Shown here: in pieces, positions 8,431 through 18,292 of the stretch | How positions within the stretch are numbered: the stretch's first letter is position 1 | Layout: every line of letters begins with the position of its first letter | From: Rhizobiales bacterium UBA1912 | GTDB lineage: Bacteria > Pseudomonadota > Alphaproteobacteria > Rhizobiales > Devosiaceae | NCBI GenBank assembly: GCA_002337455.1 | Contig: DDGC01000006.1 | Span: forward strand, 126,208-150,778 | Direction of reading: 5' to 3' | DNA: 24,571 nucleotides | Program-made: the position numbers and the translations under genes | The notes under the pieces: model-generated | Databases searched by the model: none | What the model saw: only the letters and a program-made list of their open reading frames with translations | Told to the model about the DNA's origin: nothing

Positions 8431-8548
8431 CTAGAGCTTGATCCGTCCCGATTGAATCGGGCCGGCCGCTCTAAGTCGTTATCTGTCGCGAGATCGAACC
8501 GGAAAAGTCTGCAACTTTTCGCTGCGCGGCCCTTCGGGTCCTGATCTC
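8431..8548. repeat. Double-palindrome intergenic repeat (RIME-like)
   Basis: Two adjoining palindromes fill the gap between ubiG and lysC. The first has outer arms TAGAGC 8432-8437 and GCTCTA 8468-8473, with an inner CCCGAT/ATCGGG hairpin at 8447-8461. The second has outer arms GAGATC 8490-8495 and GATCTC 8543-8548, with inner GAAAAGT 8502-8508 and ACTTTTC 8514-8520. The two-palindrome design, the flanking CTAGAGC and the GAACCGGAAAAG core resemble the RIME-type mosaic repeats of Rhizobium relatives. Related half-elements occur at 14561 and 19772 in this window. Confidence 0.6.
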
Positions 8549-8664
8549 ACTCTCGCTTGCCGCAAGAGGTGACCCCGGCGCGCCATCAAGTCAAGCGATC
8601 CATCGCCGCAGCCCTCATGCCATATTGCTAAATCGCCCAGATTATGGCACTCACCGCGCCACAA

Positions 8665-8682
8665 CCGTACGGTGCGGTACGG
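8665..8682 (+). promoter_or_regulatory. Hairpin in lysC leader
   Basis: CCGTAC (8665-8670) pairs with GTACGG (8677-8682) around a 6-nt loop, 26 bp before the lysC ATG. No T run follows. It could affect lysC translation, but it may simply be part of the untranslated leader. No convincing promoter hexamers were found between 8549 and 8664. Confidence 0.3.
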
Positions 8683-8708
8683 CACGGGTTTGCATCGAAG
8701 GCGGCGTC

Positions 8709-9968
8709 ATGGCGCGTATAGTTATGAAGTTTGGTGGCACCTCGGTCGCCAATGTCGAGCGCATAAGGCAGGCTGCCCGGCACGTCAAACGCGAGGTCGA
8801 GGCCGGACACGAGGTTGCGGTCGTCGTTTCGGCCATGTCGGGCAAGACCAATGAGCTTGTCGGCTGGTGCGCCGAAGCCGCGCCCATGCACGACGCGCGT
8901 GAATATGACGCCGTTGTCGCCTCGGGCGAGCAGGTGACGGCGGGGCTGATGGCTATCGTTCTTTCGGAAATGGGCATCCAGTCGCGCTCTTATGGTGGCT
9001 GGCAGGTGCCCATCCATACAGACGACGCGCACGGTTCGGCGCGGATCACCGGGATCGATCCGGCCAATCTCAACGAGCGGATGAGTTCGGGCTGGGTGCC
9101 GGTGGTTACGGGTTTCCAGGGTATTTCCGACAAGAACCGCATAACGACGCTGGGGCGCGGTGGGTCCGACACCTCGGCCGTGGCGGTTGCTGCCGCGGTA
9201 AAGGCGGACCGGTGCGACATTTATACCGACGTCGATGGCGTCTATACGACCGATCCACGCATCGCGCCGAAAGCGAGGCGCCTTGAACGGGTCAGTTTTG
9301 AAGAAATGCTCGAAATGGCCTCGCTGGGCGCAAAGGTGCTCCAGACGCGGTCGGTGGAACTGGCCATGGCCCAGGGTGTGCGGCTGGTGGTGCGCTCGAC
9401 GTTCGATAATCCCGATGCGGGCAACGCACCGGGCAGCGAATGGGGCATGACGGGCACGCTTGTGTGCGATGAGGATGAGATCATGGAAAAGCAGATCGTT
9501 TCGGGTGTGACCCTTGCGCGGGCCGAAGCCAAGATCACCCTGCGCAAGGTCAAGGACAAGCCGGGCGTCGCCGCTTCGGTGTTCGGACCACTGGCCGACG
9601 CGCGGATCGTCGTCGACATGATCGTGCAGAACATTTCCGATGACGGACAGATCACCGACATCACGTTCACGGTTCCCGACAGCGAATTCGACAAGGCCAT
9701 GAAGGTTTTGCGCAATGCGCCCGACCTTGAATACGAATCGATTTCCGGCTCCAAGGGTGGCGCAAAGATTTCGGTGGTGGGCGTTGGCATGCGCAGCCAC
9801 GCGGGGGTTGCGGCTTCGATGTTCCGGGCGCTTTCGGACAAGGGAATCAACATCCAGCTCATCACGACCTCGGAAATCAAGACCTCGGTGTTGATCGATG
9901 AGGAATATGCAGAGCTTGCAGTTCGGGCTCTGCATACCTATTACGGTCTGGACAAGGTCGAGGGGTAA
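8709..9968 (+). CDS. lysC: Aspartate kinase
   Basis: Aspartokinase phosphorylates aspartate, the first step towards lysine, threonine, methionine and diaminopimelate for peptidoglycan. The 419-residue product has the catalytic N-terminal amino-acid-kinase domain with KFGGTSVANVERI at residues 7-19, VVSAMSGKTNEL, a GRGGSDTSAVAVAAA loop near 155-170 and a DGVYTTDPRI segment. Two C-terminal ACT domains follow (~265-340 and ~345-415), the second with KGINIQLITTSEIKTS, the usual lysine/threonine feedback site. I start at ATG 8709 because the conserved N-terminus begins there; the frame is open upstream but unrelated to the family. It is 55 bp upstream of ptsP, a neighbour it keeps across Rhizobiales. 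Confidence 0.97.
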   Translation: MARIVMKFGGTSVANVERIRQAARHVKREVEAGHEVAVVVSAMSGKTNELVGWCAEAAPMHDAREYDAVVASGEQVTAGLMAIVLSEMGIQSRSYGGWQVPIHTDDAHGSARITGIDPANLNERMSSGWVPVVTGFQGISDKNRITTLGRGGSDTSAVAVAAAVKADRCDIYTDVDGVYTTDPRIAPKARRLERVSFEEMLEMASLGAKVLQTRSVELAMAQGVRLVVRSTFDNPDAGNAPGSEWGMTGTLVCDEDEIMEKQIVSGVTLARAEAKITLRKVKDKPGVAASVFGPLADARIVVDMIVQNISDDGQITDITFTVPDSEFDKAMKVLRNAPDLEYESISGSKGGAKISVVGVGMRSHAGVAASMFRALSDKGINIQLITTSEIKTSVLIDEEYAELAVRALHTYYGLDKVEG

Positions 9969-10023
9969 TCACCTCTCGGCGGTGGCAATCCTTTGAGGCG
10001 GAGTATCCGCCGGGCGAGCGGAC

Positions 10024-12288
10024 ATGGTGACAGCGATTGGTGGACCGCGGGTGCTCTTGCGCCAGTTGCGCGAAACCATGGCCGAACCGCTGGCCAGCCA
10101 GGACCGGCTGGACAAGATCGTCGATCTGATCGCCGACAATATGCGGGCCGATGTGTGCTCGTTCTATGTGTTGCGCGACGATGGCGCGCTGGAACTTTTC
10201 GCCACCCATGGCCTCAAGCGCGATGCCGTTCACATCACCACGCTGCGTCTGGGTGAAGGCCTTGTGGGCCTGATCGCCAACGAGGCGGAACCGCTCAGCC
10301 TGCAGAACGCGCCGGAGCATCCCTCGTTTGCCTATCGCCCGGAAACCGGCGAAGACCCGTTCTTTTCATTCCTTGGCGTGCCCGTGTTGCGGGCGGGGCA
10401 GACGCTGGGCGTGCTGGTCGTTCAGAATTCGGAGCGCCGGGTCTATGGCGAGGACGAAACCGAAGCACTTCTGACCACGGCCACCATTCTGGCCGAGATG
10501 ATCTCGACGGCCGATTTCGACGCACTGGTCAAACCGGGCTCCGATATCGATCTGCGCCGCCCGCGTATGTTCCAGGGCGTGGGGTTTTCCGAAGGCATCG
10601 CTTTGGGGCAGGTGGTGCTGCACGACCCGCGCGTCGTGGTCACCAATTTCGTTGCCGACGACACGGACGCCGAAAAGGCGCGGCTGGAAGCTGCGCTCCA
10701 GACAATGCGCGTTTCGATCGACGAATTGCTCAATTCGGGCGATATGCAGATCCCGTCCGATCACCGCGACATCCTCGAGACCTATCGCATGTTTGCCCAT
10801 GATAGGGGCTGGGTGCGCCGGCTCGAGGAGGCGATCGATTCTGGCCTCACGGCGGAAGCTGCGGTTGAGCGTGTGCAGAACGACACCCGCGCGCGCATGC
10901 TGCGCCAGACCGATCCCTATATTCGCGAGCGTCTGCACGATCTCGACGATCTGGCAAACCGGCTGTTGCGCATTCTGACAGCCGACGGCTCGGTGGCCGG
11001 CAAGGAAATGCCCGACAACGCCATTCTGGTGGCGCGCAATATGGGCCCGGCCGAACTGCTCGAATATGACCGCACCAAATTGCGGGCCGTGGTGCTCGAG
11101 GATGGCGCGGCGACGGCGCATGTGGCCATCGTGGCGCGCTCGGTGGGGCTGGTGGCAGTCGGGCAGGCCGAAAATATAGTTTCGATGGGTGAGGCGGGCG
11201 ACGACATTATCGTCGACGGGTTCACCGGGGCGGTGCATCTGCGGCCCACGCCCGACATCGAGGCCACCTATATCGACAAGGTGCGGCTTTCGGCCAAGCG
11301 GCGCGCGCATTATGCGGCGCTCAAGGACACCCCGCCGGTTTCGCGTGACGGCCAGCACATCACGCTGTTGCACAATTCGGGATTGCTGGCCGACATGGCC
11401 ATGCTCGAGGAAACCGGCGCCGAAGGGGTGGGGCTGTTCCGCACCGAGTTGCAATTCATGATCGCGTCGAAAATGCCGCGCGTCAAAGAGCAGGTGGAGC
11501 TTTATTCCGAAGCCATGCGGCTGATGGGTGACAAGCCCATCGTCTTCAGGCTTCTCGATATCGGTGGCGACAAGGTCGTGCCCTATATGCGCTCGACCGC
11601 CGAGGAAAACCCGGCAATGGGCTGGCGCAGCCTGCGGCTGGCGCTCGACCGGCCCGCGCTGCTCCGGACCCAGGTCCGGGCGCTATTACAGGCCGCCAGT
11701 GGCAAGCCGCTGCGCATTCTTGTGCCCATGGTCACCGAGGCGCGCGAATACATGAAGGTCAAGCGCTTCATCCTGCGTGAGAACGAGCGGTTGCCCCGAC
11801 TTGGTTTCGCCCAGCCCGAAACGCTTGAGATCGGCTCGATGATCGAGGTGCCCTCGCTGCTCTTCGAGCTGGACCGGCTGTTGCCCGAAACCGATTTCGT
11901 TTCCATCGGATCGAACGATCTCATCCAGTTCCTGACCGCGACCGACCGCGCCAATCCACGCGTCGCCAACAATTACGACCCGATTGCCCGGCCGCGCCTG
12001 CGGGCACTCAAGCTGGTGGTCGATGCCGCCGCCAAATACGGCAAGCCCGTTACCATGTGCGGGGAATTGGCTGGGCGCCCTGTCGAGGCGATGGCGCTGT
12101 TATCGATCGGCATGACGCGGCTGTCGATGGGCGCATCCTCGATTGGCCCGATCAAGGAAATGGTGCTTGGCCTTGACGTTGCCGCGCTCAAGGCCGAAAT
12201 GAATGACTATCTTGAAAACGGCGAAACCGAGGGTTCGGCCCGCGAGTTTCTGACCGAGTTTGCCGAGCGGCATTCCTTGGCCGTCTAG
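10024..12288 (+). CDS. ptsP: PTS-Ntr phosphotransferase EI-Ntr (PtsP)
   Basis: PtsP autophosphorylates with PEP and passes phosphate to NPr and EIIA-Ntr, a regulatory chain tied to nitrogen and potassium status. The 754 residues are normal length. Residues ~20-165 form a GAF domain (VCSFYVLRDDG, GEGLVGLIA, LGVPVLRAGQTLGVLVVQ), which senses glutamine in studied homologues. A PEP-utiliser N-domain follows (~180-300). The phosphorylated histidine is H366 in ATAHVAIVARS, with TAH in place of the SH of sugar EI. The TIM-barrel PEP-binding domain shows GVGLFRTELQFM, GSNDLIQF and the active cysteine C679 in MCGELAGRP, and SMGASSIGPIK closes it. The ATG at 10024 has GAGCGG just upstream. prfA follows after 28 bp. 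Confidence 0.96.
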   Translation: MVTAIGGPRVLLRQLRETMAEPLASQDRLDKIVDLIADNMRADVCSFYVLRDDGALELFATHGLKRDAVHITTLRLGEGLVGLIANEAEPLSLQNAPEHPSFAYRPETGEDPFFSFLGVPVLRAGQTLGVLVVQNSERRVYGEDETEALLTTATILAEMISTADFDALVKPGSDIDLRRPRMFQGVGFSEGIALGQVVLHDPRVVVTNFVADDTDAEKARLEAALQTMRVSIDELLNSGDMQIPSDHRDILETYRMFAHDRGWVRRLEEAIDSGLTAEAAVERVQNDTRARMLRQTDPYIRERLHDLDDLANRLLRILTADGSVAGKEMPDNAILVARNMGPAELLEYDRTKLRAVVLEDGAATAHVAIVARSVGLVAVGQAENIVSMGEAGDDIIVDGFTGAVHLRPTPDIEATYIDKVRLSAKRRAHYAALKDTPPVSRDGQHITLLHNSGLLADMAMLEETGAEGVGLFRTELQFMIASKMPRVKEQVELYSEAMRLMGDKPIVFRLLDIGGDKVVPYMRSTAEENPAMGWRSLRLALDRPALLRTQVRALLQAASGKPLRILVPMVTEAREYMKVKRFILRENERLPRLGFAQPETLEIGSMIEVPSLLFELDRLLPETDFVSIGSNDLIQFLTATDRANPRVANNYDPIARPRLRALKLVVDAAAKYGKPVTMCGELAGRPVEAMALLSIGMTRLSMGASSIGPIKEMVLGLDVAALKAEMNDYLENGETEGSAREFLTEFAERHSLAV

Positions 12289-12316
12289 CGCTTTTTTTCC
12301 GACCCGGATTGTTTTT

Positions 12317-13393
12317 ATGGCTTCTTTGCCCACCGACAAGCTCGATGCTCTTGAACGCCGTTTCGATTCCATCGAAGCGGCCATGTCGGGTAGCCCCGAT
12401 CCCGAGGCCTATGTGCGGCTGTCCAAGGAATATGCCGAGCTTTCGCCTATGGTGGCCAAGGTGCGCGAATACCGCGCGGCGCTCTCGGACCTAGCCGGCA
12501 CCGAAGAGCTTGCCAGATCGGGTGACAAGGAAATGGCTGAGCTTGCCTATGAGGAAATGGGCGAACTCAAGGAAAAGGTCGAGGCGCTGAGCCAGGAAAT
12601 CCGCATCCTCTTGCTGCCCAAGGATGCCGCCGACGAAAAAAGCGCCATTCTGGAAGTGCGCGCCGGAACGGGGGGCGACGAAGCGGCGCTTTTCGCTGGC
12701 GATCTGTTCCGCATGTATCAGCGCTATGCCGAGTCGCAGGGCTGGAAGGTTTCGGTGATGGAGGCGTCAGAAGGCGACGCGGGCGGTTACAAGGAAATCA
12801 TCGCCAACGTGTCGGGGGCGGGGGTGTTCGCCAAGCTCAAATACGAATCGGGCGTGCACCGCGTGCAGCGCGTGCCCGATACCGAAGCTTCGGGGCGCAT
12901 CCACACCTCGGCGGCGACGGTTGCGGTTCTGCCCGAGGTCGAGGATATCGACATCGAAATCCGCCCCGAGGATATCCGCATCGATACGATGCGTGCTTCG
13001 GGCGCCGGTGGCCAGCACGTCAACACCACCGATTCGGCGGTGCGCATTACCCATATTCCATCGGGGATTGTTGTCACGTCGGCCGAGAAATCCCAGCACC
13101 AGAACCGGGCCAACGCCATGAAGGTGCTGCGGGCCCGCCTGTTTGACGAGCAGGATCAGAAGGCTTCCTCCGAGCGCGCCGAAAGCCGCAAGTCGCAGGT
13201 GGGGTCGGGCGATCGGTCCGAACGCATCCGGACGTATAATTTTCCGCAAGGGCGGGTGACCGATCACCGGATCAATCTCACCCTCTACAAACTTCCCCAG
13301 ATCATCACCGGGGAAGCATTGGGTGAAGTGATCGATGCGCTGATAACCGAAAACCAGGCGGCGCAACTGGCGGCCATGGAGCAGGGCGCTTGA
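12317..13393 (+). CDS. prfA: Peptide chain release factor 1
   Basis: RF1 recognises UAA and UAG stop codons in the ribosomal A site and triggers release of the finished peptide. The 358-residue protein has the usual parts: an N-terminal helical domain, the stop-codon-reading tripeptide P187-D188-T189 (RVPDTEASGRIHTSA), which marks RF1 rather than RF2, and the GGQ motif at residues 231-233 (SGAGGQHVNTTDSAV). Q233 is the glutamine methylated by PrmC, whose gene overlaps the 3' end. ATG 12317 gives MASLPTDKLDALE, the expected start; the ribosome site upstream is poor, so translation may depend on ptsP transcript context. The stop TGA (13391-13393) sits inside the TTGA that also holds the prmC start. 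Confidence 0.97.
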   Translation: MASLPTDKLDALERRFDSIEAAMSGSPDPEAYVRLSKEYAELSPMVAKVREYRAALSDLAGTEELARSGDKEMAELAYEEMGELKEKVEALSQEIRILLLPKDAADEKSAILEVRAGTGGDEAALFAGDLFRMYQRYAESQGWKVSVMEASEGDAGGYKEIIANVSGAGVFAKLKYESGVHRVQRVPDTEASGRIHTSAATVAVLPEVEDIDIEIRPEDIRIDTMRASGAGGQHVNTTDSAVRITHIPSGIVVTSAEKSQHQNRANAMKVLRARLFDEQDQKASSERAESRKSQVGSGDRSERIRTYNFPQGRVTDHRINLTLYKLPQIITGEALGEVIDALITENQAAQLAAMEQGA

Positions 13394-14244
13394 GCTCAGG
13401 CATTGGCCGGACGTGGCGCGAACTGCGTGATCGCCTGGCAGCTGCCGAAATACCCACAGCCGCACTCGATGCGCAATTGCTGGTCCGGCATGTTCTCGAT
13501 CTCGACGCCACAGGGCTGATCGCCTCGGAAACCGATCCGTTTCCCGGCGGCAAGAGCGAGGACCTCGAAGCGCTCGTTTTGCGCCGCATTGCCGGAGAAC
13601 CGATAGCACGCATTCTCGGCGTACAGGAATTCTATGGGCTCGATTTCGGGCTCAACGCTGCCACACTGATTCCGCGGCCGGAAACCGAGATGCTGGTCGA
13701 TTTCGGGATCGAGCATCTCAAATCCCACCCCGCGCCGGCCGTTCTCGATCTGGGAACCGGCACGGGCTGCATCGTTCTTTCGCTGCTCGCCAATCTGCCG
13801 GGTGCTCGGGGATGGGGTGTCGATATTTCGGCCGATGCGCTCGAACAGGCGCAGGCCAATGCCGAGGCGCTGGGGCTGGCGGATCGATTCGTCGCGAGGC
13901 ACGGAAGCTGGTTCGATCCGCTGGGCGGCGAAAAGTTCGATCTTATCGTTTCCAATCCGCCCTATATTGCCAGCGCGACAATCGAGACGCTGGATGCGGG
14001 GGTTAAAAGCTTCGATCCGATGGCCGCGCTCGATGGGGGAGCCGACGGGCTGGGTCCCTATCGGATCATCGCTGCGAAGGCGCGGGAGCACCTTGTGGCG
14101 GCTGGGGCGCTTGCTCTTGAAATCGGGTTCGATCAGGGCCACATGGTTAATGAGCTTTTAAGCTCGGCAGGCTTTTGCGAGATCGCCATTGCCAAGGACC
14201 TTGCCGGTCACGACCGGATGGTTACGGCCCGCGCACCCAAATGA
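13390..14244 (+). CDS. prmC: Release factor glutamine N5-methyltransferase PrmC
   Basis: PrmC methylates the GGQ glutamine of RF1 and RF2 using SAM, which speeds peptide release. The 284-residue protein has the N-terminal substrate-binding helices (LRDRLAAAEIPTAALDAQLL), the RIAGEPIARILG and FYGLDF segments typical of HemK/PrmC, SAM motif I VLDLGTGTG at residues 118-126, and the catalytic N189-P-P-Y (SNPPYIAS). The start is TTG at 13390, overlapping the prfA stop as TTGA, which implies coupled translation. The pairing of enzyme and substrate genes is conserved in many bacteria. A weak terminator-like hairpin lies just after the stop. Confidence 0.96.
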   Translation: MSSGIGRTWRELRDRLAAAEIPTAALDAQLLVRHVLDLDATGLIASETDPFPGGKSEDLEALVLRRIAGEPIARILGVQEFYGLDFGLNAATLIPRPETEMLVDFGIEHLKSHPAPAVLDLGTGTGCIVLSLLANLPGARGWGVDISADALEQAQANAEALGLADRFVARHGSWFDPLGGEKFDLIVSNPPYIASATIETLDAGVKSFDPMAALDGGADGLGPYRIIAAKAREHLVAAGALALEIGFDQGHMVNELLSSAGFCEIAIAKDLAGHDRMVTARAPK

Positions 14245-14262
14245 CACAGCGTCCCGGCGAAT

Positions 14263-14284
14263 TTGGGCAAAAGCCAATATTTTT
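14263..14284 (+). terminator. Weak terminator candidate after prmC
   Basis: TTGG-C (14263-14268, one bulged G) pairs with GCCAA (14273-14277) around an AAAA loop, followed by TATTTTT to 14284. The stem is short, so termination would be partial. It lies 18 bp after the prmC stop and before the structured RNA region. Confidence 0.4.
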
Positions 14285-14310
14285 CTTGGAATGAGAAGGA
14301 TATGCGGTTA

Positions 14311-14454
14311 GGTTGCCGGTGCTGACGCGGTGCTTGTTCATCGCGGTGGACCCCACCCTGACATCGGCGGCATAGAAGAAAGCCGTTCGCGGAACCCATC
14401 CTCCCAGAGGGTTGGCGCAGCATCAGACAGGGTCGGAGCTCACACAGCCTTTTT
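14311..14454 (+). ncRNA. Candidate structured small RNA, 6S-like architecture
   Basis: No protein is supported here, but a long rod can be drawn. Closing pairs GGTTG 14311-14315 with CAGCC 14445-14449 are followed directly by TTTTT (14450-14454), as in a discrete RNA ending at a terminator. Inward, GCTGAC (14321-14326) pairs with GTC and AGC at 14432-14439 around a GG bulge, and GTGC (14330-14333) pairs with GCAT (14420-14423). An open middle region carries TGTTCATCGCGG and CCCTGA on its 5' side. Its 3' side holds a small hairpin, AACCC 14393-14397 with GGGTT 14409-14413. A terminal stem GGCGGC/GCCGTT encloses 14366-14387. A closing stem, a large bubble with a 3'-side hairpin and a terminal stem describe 6S RNA, which binds sigma-70 RNA polymerase. 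The alphaproteobacterial 6S gene is usually near zapA, not here, so identity is uncertain. Confidence 0.4.
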
Positions 14455-14475
14455 GGGGAAACCAGAGAGAGCGAT

Positions 14476-14520
14476 CGGCACAGCGCGGACCGGGAAATCG
14501 GTTCGTGTCAGCCGAATTTT
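14476..14520 (+). other. Second hairpin with trailing T run
   Basis: CGGC (14476-14479) pairs with GCCG (14511-14514), ACA with TGT, and GGACCG (14487-14492) with CGGTTC (14499-14504) allowing one wobble. AATTTT follows at 14515-14520. It could be a back-up terminator for the preceding RNA candidate or part of the DUF4167 gene leader. Confidence 0.4.
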
Positions 14521-14560
14521 GTGCCCGTCGCCCTGTTTTGGCGGCAATGGCCCTTGATGA

Positions 14561-14605
14561 GCAGGTCCAGGAAAAGTGGAAACCGGTTTTCCGATTCTGA
14601 CCTGC
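14561..14605. repeat. Palindromic intergenic repeat, half-element
   Basis: Outer arms GCAGGTC (14561-14567) and GACCTGC (14599-14605) enclose inner arms GGAAAA (14570-14575) and TTTTCC (14587-14592), with GTGGAAACCGG at the centre. The GAAAAGTGGAAACCGGTTTTC core is a common rhizobial intergenic repeat. Its reverse complement lines up with the element at 19772-19811 through the shared TTTCCAC and TGGAC blocks. Confidence 0.65.
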
Positions 14606-14619
14606 GCAACGAGAAAAAA

Positions 14620-14655
14620 GGACAGGAGCCATCCGTTCATGGATGGGTGATGTCC
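14620..14655 (+). promoter_or_regulatory. Hairpin in DUF4167 gene leader
   Basis: GGACA (14620-14624) pairs with TGTCC (14651-14655), and CCATCC (14629-14634) with GGATGG (14641-14646), around GTTCAT. It ends 38 bp before the ATG and has no T run, so it looks like a leader structure rather than a terminator. No known riboswitch class was recognised. Confidence 0.4.
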
Positions 14656-14693
14656 TAAGCGCATACCTTCACGGAACGTGTTGAAGCGAGCAC

Positions 14694-15380
14694 ATGAGAC
14701 CAAACCAGCAGAACAACAACAACAAGCAGCGTTCGCGCGGCCGGAACAACAACAATAACAACCAGCGGCGCGGTGGTGGTGGCGGCAATCCCTTGTCGCG
14801 CAGCTATGAGAGCAACGGCCCGGACGTCAAGATCCGCGGCAATGCTGCCCATATCGCAGAGAAATACACCCAGCTTTCCCGCGACGCGGCTTCGGTCGGC
14901 GACAATGTGATGGCTGAGAATTATCTCCAGCACGCCGAGCATTATCTACGCATCATCCTTGCCGCGCAGGCCCAGTATCAGCCGCGCCAGGACAACAGCG
15001 TCGATACCACGCCCGACGATGACGACGAAAACGGCAACGAGACCGAGAACACGTCGAATGCTTCTGGCGACAGCAACGACCAGAACGCCGAAACCTCGGA
15101 TGGTGGCGATTCAGGGTCGGACGAGCAGCGCGAGCCGCGCCCGCGGCGTCAGCGCCGTCCGCGCCGCGAGCGGACCGAAGAGACAGCCGAGGCTTCCAGC
15201 GAGGGCGAAAAGCCTGCCGAGGCTGAAACAGCCAAGAGCCAGGATGCCGCTCCGGTTGCCGAAGAAGCTCCCAAAAAGCCCCGCCGTCCACGTCGCAAGA
15301 AGACCGACGACGATGCGAACGAGCCGGCGCCCGAGTTGCCCGCCTTCCTGACGGCAGGGCGCGAAGCGGCTGCCGAGTAA
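14694..15380 (+). CDS. DUF4167 domain protein, low-complexity RNA-binding-like
   Basis: This 228-residue protein belongs to the DUF4167 family found next to clpB or prmC in Rhizobiales; its function is not established. The first 31 residues are a basic Asn/Gln/Arg/Gly-rich tract with runs of N and G. Residues ~32-92 form the conserved helical domain (NPLSRSYESNGPDVKIRG, AEKYTQLSRDA, AENYLQHAEHYLRII). The rest is disordered: an acidic D/E/N segment, then repeated RPRRQRRPRRER-type arginine-proline blocks alternating with E/A-rich stretches, ending in a second basic patch KKPRRPRRKK. Such N- and C-terminal charge patterning suggests nucleic-acid or ribonucleoprotein binding, which is inference. 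ATG 14694 is followed directly by the family-type MRPNQQ. A strong terminator follows. Confidence 0.9.
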   Translation: MRPNQQNNNNKQRSRGRNNNNNNQRRGGGGGNPLSRSYESNGPDVKIRGNAAHIAEKYTQLSRDAASVGDNVMAENYLQHAEHYLRIILAAQAQYQPRQDNSVDTTPDDDDENGNETENTSNASGDSNDQNAETSDGGDSGSDEQREPRPRRQRRPRRERTEETAEASSEGEKPAEAETAKSQDAAPVAEEAPKKPRRPRRKKTDDDANEPAPELPAFLTAGREAAAE

Positions 15381-15407
15381 GCGCGAAACGAAGCGAAAAT
15401 AAAAAAG

Positions 15408-15434
15408 GACCGGGCCATCGCGCCCGGTCTTTTT
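15408..15434 (+). terminator. Intrinsic terminator after DUF4167 gene
   Basis: GACCGGGC (15408-15415) pairs perfectly with GCCCGGTC (15422-15429) around CATCGC, followed by TTTTT to 15434 and preceded by AAAAAA at 15401-15406, so it could work in both directions. It separates the gene from clpB, which should have its own promoter. Confidence 0.93.
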
Positions 15435-15457
15435 CTTTGCGATTATGCTCCTACATA

Positions 15458-15569
15458 TCCTTTGACTTGAGTCAGTGCCGGAAAGCCGGGCTGAGCTAAA
15501 ATCCAGTCAACGCTTCGGGCGTTGTCTCATGTGCCGCGAGACGGGCAGAGGCAGCGCGCCAGCAAAGGA
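15458..15569 (+). promoter_or_regulatory. clpB leader with possible Shine-Dalgarno pairing
   Basis: TCCTTTG at 15458-15464 is a perfect 7-nt complement of CAAAGGA at 15563-15569, which contains the clpB ribosome site. Between them is a clear local hairpin, CAACGC 15508-15513 with GCGTTG 15519-15524 around TTCGG, and a near-palindrome TTGACT-TG-AGTCAG at 15462-15475. If transcription begins upstream of 15458 the pairing could limit translation at low temperature. No good sigma-32 or sigma-70 hexamer pair was found, so the transcript start is unknown. Confidence 0.3.
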
Positions 15570-15579
15570 GAGTTGAAGC

Positions 15580-18195
<2,616 letters not shown>

Positions 18196-18217
18196 GGTCG
18201 CTGACCAGTAAATGATG

Positions 18218-18242
18218 AAAGGCCCCGGAGACGGGGCCTTTT
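18218..18242 (+). terminator. Intrinsic terminator of clpB
   Basis: AAAGGCCCCG (18218-18227) pairs perfectly with CGGGGCCTTT (18232-18241) around a GAGA tetraloop, and the T run extends to 18242. It lies 22 bp after the clpB stop, before the convergent DUF2200 gene. Confidence 0.93.
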
Positions 18243-18292
18243 GTCTGGAATATGGCGGATAACCCTCATGCGGTGAGATTTAGCGCGGAGCC

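Noticed and set aside
8549..8708. Lysine riboswitch ahead of lysC
   Set aside because: The gap is too short and lacks the five-helix L-box layout; only one 6-bp hairpin is present.
14311..14454. SRP 4.5S RNA, tmRNA half or RNase P RNA
   Set aside because: The conserved GGAAGGAAGCAGC loop of SRP RNA, the tag-coding features of tmRNA and the GAGGAAAGTCCGGGC of RNase P are all absent.
14330..14703. Several short frames in the prmC-DUF4167 gap
   Set aside because: None has a convincing ribosome site or family resemblance, and the region is better explained by RNA structure.
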